Assembly (NCBI GenBank): GCA_015061315.1
Contig: SUWV01000007.1
Coordinates: 30,244-94,243, forward strand
Direction of reading: 5' to 3'
Length of the DNA stretch: 64,000 nucleotides
From: Lentimicrobiaceae bacterium
Lineage (GTDB): Bacteria > Bacteroidota > Bacteroidia > Bacteroidales > F082
Shown: piece after piece, positions 58,266 through 64,000 of the stretch
Layout of the letters: each line of letters opens with the position of its first letter
How positions within the stretch are numbered: the stretch's first letter is position 1
The notes under the pieces: generated by a model
What the model saw: the letters and a program-made list of their open reading frames with translations, nothing else
Told to the model about the DNA's origin: nothing
The model's database searches: none
Program-made: the position numbers and the translations under genes

Positions 58266-58458
58266 TAATCCGATATTTATAAATTATATATAGAAACCTT
58301 CCTTTGCTCGTAATATAAATCAAAGAAAATTAATATTCAATATAAAATTGATTTTTTTATTAACTTTTTTGTCCTCATTTTTGTTGAAAATTTTGGAAAC
58401 GAAATTGATTTTTTTAATCTCCTGATTTTTAAAATATTGTAATTTTCTAACTGATAAA
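58266..58458. other. AT-rich gap before dnaA
   Basis: A very AT-rich 193-bp region with several T runs. I see no good 9-base DnaA box (TTATCCACA type), no hairpin terminator and no clear TAnnTTTG box close to the dnaA start. It may hold the dnaA promoter, but nothing here supports calling it the replication origin. Confidence 0.4.
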
Positions 58459-59895
58459 ATGAGCGAACTTTGTGTCGAAATATGGAATGATTGTCTCAAA
58501 ATAATTCAAGAGAACACCCGTCCTCAGAGTTACAAGACTTGGTTTGAACCGATCAAGCCTGTGGCATACGAGGATGAGGAAAACGTCTTGACTATACAAG
58601 TTCCGAGTCAGTTTTTCTACGAATATCTTGAGACTCAATATATCAGCCTGCTGAAACTTACAATACATAAAATATTGGGACCTACAGGACGATTGAAGTA
58701 TAGCATCGTGATGGATAATTACGGCTCCGACAATCCTTTGGATATAAAGGTGCCGACGACAGATAGAACTAATACCGTCAATCCAGCGGTGCGCGTGCCG
58801 ATTAATTTCGACGACGAACAAAATAAGCCGATAGTAAATCCTTTCGTCTTGCCTGGAATTAACAAGATTAAAGTCGAGTCGCAACTTAACGAGAATTATT
58901 CTTTCGACAATTTTATTGAAGGAGATTGTAATAGGCTGGCTCGCTCTGCAGGTCTCGCTGTGGCCGAAAAACCAGGAAAGACTGCTTTTAATCCGCTGTT
59001 CGTTTATAGTCAGACCGGACTTGGAAAGACTCACCTTTGCCATGCCATAGGTTTAGAGACAAAGAAACATCATCCGAATCTTATCGTTCTCTATGTCAAT
59101 GCAGAACAGTTTATTCAACAATTTATGAGTTCTTGCAAAAACAAAACGAGAAACGATTTCGTTCATTTCTACCAGATGATTGATGTTTTGATTATCGACG
59201 ATATTCAGTTTCTTTCAGGTAAAACAAAGACACAAGATTCTTTCTTCCATATCTTCAATCACTTACAGCAAAATGGTAAGCAGCTGATTTTTGCCAGCGA
59301 CAAAGCACCAAGTGAAATCAAAGATATGGAACCTCGTCTGCTTTCTCGTTTTAAATGGGGATTGTCGGCAGATTTGCAGCAACCAGATATTGAAACGCGA
59401 ATTAAGATCTTGAAGAGAAAAGCGTTCAACGATGGTATCGAACTTCCAGATGAGGTTGTCGATTATGTGGCTTCAAGAGTTAAGACGAATATCAGAGAGA
59501 TGGAAGGAATTTTTATTTCCTTGATAGCACAGTCGTCTTTGAATAGAAAAGCTATTACCTTGGATTTGGCACGACAACTTGTTGAAAGATTTGTACAAAA
59601 TTCGACTCAAGAAGTGTCTGTGGAATTTATCGTTAATGTGGTTTGTAACAACCTTAATATCGCTATAGAAGATTTTTATTCTAAGTCGAAGAAACGCGAA
59701 CTCGTACAGGCACGTCAGCTTGCGATGCACTTCGCTAAAAAATATACAGAACTATCGCTCGCTACCATTGGGCAGCAATGTGGCGGTAAGGATCATGCAA
59801 CAGTGATACACGCTCTGAAAACCGTAGCCAATCTTTTAGAAACAGATAAGAAATTCAAGACATTAGCCATAGAAATAGAGAAAAATATCTGCTGA
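58459..59895 (+). CDS. dnaA: DnaA, chromosomal replication initiator
   Basis: A 478-residue DnaA. Domain I (about 1-90) is followed by a linker, then the AAA+ domain with Walker A QTGLGKTH near 188 and Walker B VLIIDDIQFLSGK near 240. The DNA-binding domain ends the protein, with GGKDHATVIHA as the DnaA-box recognition signature. It binds DnaA boxes and opens the origin. The stop overlaps the next ATG by one base, so the methyltransferase gene is translated from the same message. Confidence 0.97.
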   Translation: MSELCVEIWNDCLKIIQENTRPQSYKTWFEPIKPVAYEDEENVLTIQVPSQFFYEYLETQYISLLKLTIHKILGPTGRLKYSIVMDNYGSDNPLDIKVPTTDRTNTVNPAVRVPINFDDEQNKPIVNPFVLPGINKIKVESQLNENYSFDNFIEGDCNRLARSAGLAVAEKPGKTAFNPLFVYSQTGLGKTHLCHAIGLETKKHHPNLIVLYVNAEQFIQQFMSSCKNKTRNDFVHFYQMIDVLIIDDIQFLSGKTKTQDSFFHIFNHLQQNGKQLIFASDKAPSEIKDMEPRLLSRFKWGLSADLQQPDIETRIKILKRKAFNDGIELPDEVVDYVASRVKTNIREMEGIFISLIAQSSLNRKAITLDLARQLVERFVQNSTQEVSVEFIVNVVCNNLNIAIEDFYSKSKKRELVQARQLAMHFAKKYTELSLATIGQQCGGKDHATVIHALKTVANLLETDKKFKTLAIEIEKNIC

Positions 59896-60623
59896 TGAAC
59901 CGTCATTTTGGAACACTTTATCTCATTCCTACTTTGCTTGGCGCAACGACAGCCGAACAAGTCATTCCGCAAGGAACTTTAGAAATTGTTAGAAAGATAC
60001 GCTTTTTTGTTGTGGAAAATGTTCGCACTGCACGCCGTATGCTTTCAAAAATGAATATGCCTTGCCCTATCGATGAGCTTACCTTCGTTGAATTGGATAA
60101 ACACGATAAGTCTAATAATCCTGATCTGATGACATATCTTGGCGAGGCGCTGAACGGTAATGACGTGGGACTTATGTCGGAGGCAGGAACTCCCTGCGTC
60201 GCCGACCCAGGAGCTCTTATTGTAGAACTCGCTCATCAAGCTGGAATAAAAGTCGTCCCTCTTACTGGACCTAACGCCATGATACTAGCATTGATGGCTT
60301 CTGGATTTAACGGCCAGGCATTCTGCTTTCATGGCTATCTGCCAATAAAATCTCCCGAAAGAAGCAACGCGATAAAAAATCTTGAACGACGCTCTGCTAC
60401 TAATAACGAGACACAGATGTTTATCGAAACGCCATTTCGTAATAACGCTATGATTGAGGAACTTACCAAGACATGCCATCCTAATACTATGCTCTGCGTG
60501 GCATGTAACATCTCAATGCCAGACGAGGAAATCGTGAGCAAGCCAATATCGGAATGGAAAAGAATTAAGAAAGACTGGAATAAAAGACCAGCTGTCTTCC
60601 TGATTTATAAATCAAAATATTGA
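59895..60623 (+). CDS. Tetrapyrrole-methylase-fold SAM-dependent methyltransferase (RsmI relative)
   Basis: A 242-residue protein with the two-lobed tetrapyrrole methylase fold. LYLIPTLLG opens the chain; GLMSEAGTPCVADPG and VVPLTGPNAMILALMASG form the SAM site. It resembles RsmI, the 16S rRNA C1402 2'-O-methyltransferase, but is shorter than the E. coli enzyme and lacks the C-terminal domain. This branch is widespread in Bacteroidota beside or apart from rsmI. The substrate is uncertain. Start overlaps the dnaA stop. Confidence 0.82.
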   Translation: MNRHFGTLYLIPTLLGATTAEQVIPQGTLEIVRKIRFFVVENVRTARRMLSKMNMPCPIDELTFVELDKHDKSNNPDLMTYLGEALNGNDVGLMSEAGTPCVADPGALIVELAHQAGIKVVPLTGPNAMILALMASGFNGQAFCFHGYLPIKSPERSNAIKNLERRSATNNETQMFIETPFRNNAMIEELTKTCHPNTMLCVACNISMPDEEIVSKPISEWKRIKKDWNKRPAVFLIYKSKY

Positions 60624-60625
60624 TT

Positions 60626-60675
60626 GAGACAACAAGCCAACAAGACAACGAGACAATAAGTAGAGACGTGGCATA
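60626..60675. repeat. Octamer array joined to AGTAGAGACGTGGCA
   Basis: Four 8-bp units, GAGACAAC, AAGCCAAC, AAGACAAC and GAGACAAT (60626-60657), start three bases after a stop codon and run into AGTAGAGACGTGGCA. Read on the minus strand this is ACGTCTCTACTTATTGTC followed by octamers, the same join as at 51307 and 57602. Confidence 0.75.
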
Positions 60676-60731
60676 TTACTCTTATGAAAATTAAACAATA
60701 TGTAATTGGATGTCTTCAAGATAAATAGGTT

Positions 60732-61025
60732 ATGAATAAAGAAGAATTTCTTATATATTGCCTCCTTTATGCAGTTGACGCAGCTGGCGTTAAGAAGCAG
60801 AATCTTGTCCAGATGTCGTTGAAAGCAGATGCCGTTGTCTTCGTTAAGATATACAATATGATTCAGCAGCAAGATGAAACTACTAGAAAATCATTGCTCG
60901 ATTCTATGTTAAAGTCTTTTAACAAAAACGAGTTGATAGAAGATATGAAAAACACCTTCCTCCTTGATATGGAATCTTCACTTCAAGAAAATATCATCTA
61001 TGTCATAAATCAAAATCTGTCATAG
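60732..61025 (+). CDS. Small hypothetical helical protein
   Basis: A 97-residue acidic, mostly helical protein without signal peptide or hydrophobic helix and with no recognised motif. Codon use and composition resemble neighbouring genes, and no overlapping gene lies on the other strand. It follows a repeat array after the methyltransferase gene and precedes a 169-bp gap before nhaC. It may belong to the dnaA transcript. No function can be assigned. Confidence 0.55.
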   Translation: MNKEEFLIYCLLYAVDAAGVKKQNLVQMSLKADAVVFVKIYNMIQQQDETTRKSLLDSMLKSFNKNELIEDMKNTFLLDMESSLQENIIYVINQNLS

Positions 61026-61165
61026 TTATTTGTTGATTTTACATATTCCTTTGCTGACTTACGTGAGAATTGCGAAATATTATTTCTGATGAGATATGTT
61101 CGTAGCTGATAGCAATTCATTTGTTAAATTTATTTTGTCATAAAACTAATCTTCTTTTCTGATAT

Positions 61166-61173
61166 TATCTTTG
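61166..61173 (+). promoter_or_regulatory. -7 box (TATCTTTG) for nhaC
   Basis: TATCTTTG matches TAnnTTTG, 21 bp before the ATG at 61195, predicting a short leader. Confidence 0.6.
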
Positions 61174-61194
61174 CATCAGAAACGAAGATGATTT

Positions 61195-62670
61195 ATGTTT
61201 AAGAAAAATAGTTCAACGATTAAAACTCACAACCTCAAGTCTAAAGTAATAACTTCATTTGTTCCTATAATCGTCCTAATCTTATGTCTGATCTTTGTCG
61301 TTAAAGTTTTTGACACTTCCGCTATGGAAGGCGCCAGTCAGATTGCATTGCTCCTTGCTTCTGCTGTATGCGTCTTTATCGGAATGGTGTTTTTTAAAAT
61401 ACCATGGGATGAATTTGAAAAATCTATAAAAGAAAACATCGGTAATGTAGGTTCTGCCATCGTGATGCTGCTTCTCATCGGAGCGATAGGAGGGACTTGG
61501 ATGCTGAGCGGCGTGGTACCAACGATGATCTATCACGGTATGCAAATCGTTAATCCTAAAATATTCCTTTTTGTTTGCTGCCTCATCTCGGCTGTAGTTT
61601 CCGTTGTGACAGGAAGCTCATGGACAACAATCGCGACCATAGGCGTAGCCTTGATAGGAATAGGGCAGAGCTACGGCATATCTACATCATGGATTGCTGG
61701 CGCGGTAATATCGGGAGCCTATTTCGGCGACAAAATCTCGCCTCTATCCGACACTACTGTTATCGCTTCTTCAACGGTTGGAGTGCCTCTGTTTACTCAT
61801 ATTAGATATATGATGATAACGACAGTGCCTTCTATGATTATAAGTCTGATAGTGTTTTTGATTGTAGGCTTTTCATCTGTTAGTGATAGTTGTCAGGAAA
61901 CAAACTCTCTCGCAAATGATTTAAGAGCGACGTTTAACATCAGCGCGTGGCTCATGATAATACCGTTTTTCACCCTCGTGATGATAATTCTAAAACTGCC
62001 TTCGCTCATAGTCCTGTTCCTCTCTGCGTTGGTAGCAGCGATATTCATTCCAATAGCGCAGCCTCAGATTGTTGCACACCTTATTAATATTGATAGTGAC
62101 GAAATAACTTTTCTTGATATGATAAAGACGATGCTGATTAGCTGTTATGGAAGTACTTCGGTGGTGACATCTAACACTATGCTTACAGATCTGATAGCTA
62201 CGCGCGGGATGTCAGGCATGATGAATACCATCTGGCTGATAATATGTGCGATGTGTTTTGGCGGAGTGATGATGGCGAGTGGTATGATAGCAAATATCAC
62301 AAATCTTATTATGCGCTTGATAAAACGTACCATCACACTCGTCGCCTCGACGGTCTTTACTGGAGTCTTTAATAACATATGTATCAGCGACCAATATCTC
62401 TCGATAATTCTTACATGTAATATTTTCAAGGATTATTATGATAGGAACGGTTACGAAGCTCGTCTTTTGAGCAGAAGTGCGGAAGACTCCGCTACGGTTA
62501 CGAGCCCTCTTATCCCATGGAATACCTGTGGCATGACGCATTCTACGGTCTTGAATGTCGCTACTTTGTCATATCTTCCGTATTGTCTCTTCAATATCCT
62601 AAGCCCGTTGATGTCTATAATAGTGGCAGCAGTAGGGTATAGGATATTGAAGAAAAACGTTGAAAGTTGA
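61195..62670 (+). CDS. nhaC: NhaC-family Na+/H+ antiporter
   Basis: A 491-residue inner-membrane protein with about eleven to twelve helices. It has the family stretches SAVVSVVTGSSWTTIATIG, GAYFGDKISPLSDTTVIAS near residues 175-195 and SRSAEDSATVTSPLIPWNTCG near 445. NhaC proteins exchange Na+ for H+ and serve pH and sodium balance. With the Na+-type V-ATPase ring in this window it suggests active sodium cycling. It is a single gene with its own -7 box. Confidence 0.9.
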   Translation: MFKKNSSTIKTHNLKSKVITSFVPIIVLILCLIFVVKVFDTSAMEGASQIALLLASAVCVFIGMVFFKIPWDEFEKSIKENIGNVGSAIVMLLLIGAIGGTWMLSGVVPTMIYHGMQIVNPKIFLFVCCLISAVVSVVTGSSWTTIATIGVALIGIGQSYGISTSWIAGAVISGAYFGDKISPLSDTTVIASSTVGVPLFTHIRYMMITTVPSMIISLIVFLIVGFSSVSDSCQETNSLANDLRATFNISAWLMIIPFFTLVMIILKLPSLIVLFLSALVAAIFIPIAQPQIVAHLINIDSDEITFLDMIKTMLISCYGSTSVVTSNTMLTDLIATRGMSGMMNTIWLIICAMCFGGVMMASGMIANITNLIMRLIKRTITLVASTVFTGVFNNICISDQYLSIILTCNIFKDYYDRNGYEARLLSRSAEDSATVTSPLIPWNTCGMTHSTVLNVATLSYLPYCLFNILSPLMSIIVAAVGYRILKKNVES

Positions 62671-62710
62671 ACACCTTCTATCTCTCTAATCCCTCTATAA
62701 ACTTCTCTGG

Positions 62711-62742
62711 TTCTCAGATTCTCAATTTCTCAATTTCCTCAA
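62711..62742. repeat. Octamer array across the bcp stop codon
   Basis: Four 8-bp units: TTCTCAGA, TTCTCAAT, TTCTCAAT, TTCCTCAA. The bcp stop at 62714-62716 lies in the first unit, so the protein's last codons (EIEKLRI) are coded by the repeat. Confidence 0.7.
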
Positions 62743-63184
62743 GAATCTGCTCCGCATGAATCTTCGTCTTTATCTCTTTCGGATTAAAAATCTTCTCGAT
62801 AATTCCATCCTCGTTGACGAGATATGTCGTTCTGAGAGTCCCTATTGTTCTGCGACCGCAAGCCACTTTCTCTCCCCAACAACCTAATTGTTGGAGTAGG
62901 GTGGTGTCGGTGTCAGCTATAAGAGGAAACTCCAACCCCTGAGCCTCAGCGAATTTCTTCTGAAGCTCTCTCTTGTCTTTGCTTACGCCGATTATCGAAT
63001 AACCCGCTGCTTCCAACTCAGCCTTATGCGCTTGAAGCGAGCAAGCTTCCGCGGTGCAGCCGCTGGTGTTAGCCTTCGGATAACTGTAAAGAACAATCTT
63101 TCTGCCTCTGTAATCGCTGCTTTTTATTTCGTTACCATCTTGGTCAATGCCTAAAACTTCTGGTATTCTATCTCCAATATTCAT
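62714..63184 (-). CDS. bcp: Thioredoxin-dependent peroxiredoxin (Bcp/PrxQ)
   Basis: A 156-residue peroxiredoxin of the BCP/PrxQ group. The peroxidatic cysteine C43 (NTSGCTAEAC) has the resolving cysteine C48 five residues later, the atypical 2-Cys layout of E. coli Bcp. It reduces hydrogen peroxide and organic hydroperoxides in the cytosol using thioredoxin. A TAAATTTG box on the minus strand at 63212-63219 lies 27 bp upstream. The C-terminus and stop are coded by an octamer array. Confidence 0.93.
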   Translation of the reverse strand: MNIGDRIPEVLGIDQDGNEIKSSDYRGRKIVLYSYPKANTSGCTAEACSLQAHKAELEAAGYSIIGVSKDKRELQKKFAEAQGLEFPLIADTDTTLLQQLGCWGEKVACGRRTIGTLRTTYLVNEDGIIEKIFNPKEIKTKIHAEQILEEIEKLRI

Positions 63185-63211
63185 AGTTCTGTTGTTTTAA
63201 TGTTAATATTG

Positions 63212-63219
63212 CAAATTTA
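63212..63219 (-). promoter_or_regulatory. -7 box (TAAATTTG) for bcp
   Basis: TAAATTTG on the minus strand, 27 bp before the bcp ATG, matches TAnnTTTG. Confidence 0.5.
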
Positions 63220-63261
63220 CAAAAAAAATGTTTGTATAGTAAACTCTAAACCCACAATTAT

Positions 63262-63450
63262 ACACCATATCCTTTCCGCCTTTACCCCTTCACCCTTTCA
63301 TCCTTTCATCCTTTCACCCTTTACGTCCTTTCCCCCTTTACACCATTACTCCATCACCCCATAACTCCATTACTTCTTTCCCCCTCCACTTCTCAGCTTT
63401 TCAGATTTTCAGCTTTTCAATTGTACATTGTTAACTGTTAATTGTTAATT
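63262..63450. repeat. Pyrimidine-rich degenerate repeats
   Basis: Units such as CCTTTCAT, CCTTTCAC and CCATTACT run from about 63262 to 63375, followed by CAGCTTTT-type units. A heptamer array (GTACATT, GTTAACT, GTTAATT, GTTAATT) lies at 63423-63450. One strand is almost purely C and T. No coding or RNA-gene signal is seen. Confidence 0.6.
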
Positions 63451-63456
63451 TTTTTT

Positions 63457-63608
63457 GTGCGTTCCGGCTATGCCGTCGGGCTTTCCGCTGTATCTTTGCT
63501 CGCTATGCGTTCGTCCCGCCACTAATCCCTTCTCACAATCATCGTTTCCGTTCCCGCATTCAAGACTCGGCAGGCTCGCAAAGGATGCCGCTCCAATCCC
63601 TAACGCGA
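63457..63608. repeat. GC-rich partly palindromic intergenic element
   Basis: This stretch is much richer in GC than its surroundings. GCTGTATCTTTGC (about 63487-63499) and GCAAAGGATGCCGC (about 63578-63591) are near-inverted copies about 78 bp apart. The flanks read GTGCGTTCCGGC on the left and CCAATCCCTAACGCG on the right. From memory, similar CTTTCCGCTGTATCTTT...AAAGGATGCCGCT sequences recur between genes in other Bacteroidota; this could not be searched. The open frame across it is not gene-like. Confidence 0.6.
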
Positions 63609-63680
63609 GGTGCTGCTGCTATAAAGGGCGCTACCTGGAAAATCTGTGCTGCTATTAATTAATAAGGTGTAGAGTTATAG

Positions 63681-63770
63681 AAGGTTTAAAGGTAGTAAAG
63701 GAAGTAAAGGAAGTAAAGGTGATAAAGGTAATAAAGGAAATAAAGGAAGTAAAGGTGATAAAGGTAGTAG
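63681..63770. repeat. 9-bp tandem array (TAAAGG-based)
   Basis: About nine units of 9 bp with consensus TAAAGGNNN (variants AAG, TGA, TAA, AAA, TAG in the last three bases). The minus strand is open and would code a Phe/Thr/Ser-rich repeat, but there is no start context or neighbouring domain, so it is a microsatellite-like array and not a gene. Confidence 0.8.
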
Positions 63771-63873
63771 TTAAATTAATAGTTAATAGTTGATAGTTGA
63801 GGATGTTGGAGTTATAAGTTTTCAATGAACGTTTATCCTCTGTGTTCAATGCGACTCTGCGATAATTCACCTC

Positions 63874-63921
63874 GTTGTCCTGTTGTCTTGTTGTCCTGTT
63901 GTCTTGTAGGCTTGTTGACTC
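63874..63921. repeat. Six-unit octamer array (GTTGTCYT)
   Basis: GTTGTCCT, GTTGTCTT, GTTGTCCT, GTTGTCTT, GTAGGCTT, GTTGACTC in perfect 8-bp register. It is the longest and most regular member of the octamer family here. The rest of 63771-64000 shows no feature I can support. Confidence 0.8.
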
Positions 63922-64000
63922 AAAAAAACGTGCTAAAATCGTTCTGTTTTTCTTCTGATTTTTGGATTTTGTGATATTTTTTCATTCAAATTGGTTCTAA

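Noticed and set aside
58266..58458. Possible replication origin next to dnaA
   Set aside because: No cluster of TTATCCACA-type DnaA boxes was seen; AT-richness alone is not enough, and dnaA is often far from the origin in Bacteroidota.
63455..63658. Open frame of 67 codons in the GC-rich element
   Set aside because: It has no ribosome-binding site or known domain, and the region behaves as a non-coding palindromic repeat.
63681..63770. Possible CRISPR-like or repeat-protein array
   Set aside because: Units are only 9 bp and contiguous with no spacers, no cas genes lie nearby, and the open frame lacks a start context; it is a short tandem repeat.

Overview
The window is a 64 kb stretch of an AT-rich Bacteroidota chromosome, most likely from an anaerobic, possibly gut-associated member of the Bacteroidales. 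Evidence: many genes are preceded by the Bacteroidota -7 promoter box TAnnTTTG; three large cell-surface peptidases end in type IX secretion (T9SS) sorting domains; there is a SUF iron-sulfur operon; ATP synthesis or hydrolysis is represented here by a V/A-type ATPase with a DUF2764 gene rather than by an F-type enzyme; and families such as DUF2851, DUF5723 and DUF5700 are typical of this phylum. No rRNA, tRNA, CRISPR array, prophage or complete insertion sequence was seen. The only stable RNA gene recognised is RNase P RNA.

Layout. 1-6361 (+): an iron-sulfur flavoprotein fusion cut by the window edge, then three linked genes (small membrane protein, DnaJ-type zinc-finger membrane protein, secreted HExxH protein). 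6362-6605: intergenic repeats and a terminator. 6606-12363 (-): the suf operon sufB-C-D-S-E-T. 12487-17861: a GT39-like membrane glycosyltransferase, a DUF2851 protein, a secreted transglutaminase-like protein and a small beta-barrel. 17938-20570 (-): SlyD-like isomerase and a von Willebrand A membrane protein. 20708-22962 (+): TsaC/YrdC-like protein and an S41 processing peptidase. 23189-34855 (+): a surface-proteolysis island with three gingipain-family (C25) peptidases and two duplicated cysteine-rich lipoproteins. 35018-38020 (+): lipoprotein plus outer-membrane DUF5723 protein. 38059-41347: an RNA-processing-type metallo-beta-lactamase, a queuosine-precursor transporter and an Rpn-family nuclease. 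41456-49115 (-): V-ATPase operon, lying directly downstream of gyrB (49135-51102). 51349-56026 (-): outer-membrane barrel and a 1008-residue TPR protein. About 56120-56466 (-): rnpB. 56572-62670: prmC, yigZ, dnaA, a tetrapyrrole-methylase-fold methyltransferase, a small unknown gene and nhaC. 62714-63184 (-): bcp. 63185-64000: no gene, only layered repeats.

How the genes fit together. The ring subunit of the V-ATPase carries all five residues that bind Na+ in the Enterococcus hirae ring, at the same spacing, and an NhaC-type Na+/H+ antiporter lies 12 kb away; both fit a sodium-based energy economy. The C25 peptidases share an exact His-to-Cys spacing of 33 residues and would be exported by T9SS machinery encoded elsewhere. 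The first lipoprotein gene overlaps the stop codon of the second peptidase and could encode a cognate inhibitor or surface partner.

The most unusual feature is repeat content rather than a gene. Degenerate tandem arrays of 7-8 bp units occur at least ten times, mostly at or across stop codons. One octamer family (roughly TTGTTGAC) is joined in three places to an ACGTCTCTAC motif, and also lies inside two genes (the V-ATPase I subunit and prmC), where it adds similar glutamine/asparagine/lysine-rich peptides. A GC-rich, partly palindromic element at 63457-63608 looks like a separate dispersed intergenic repeat.
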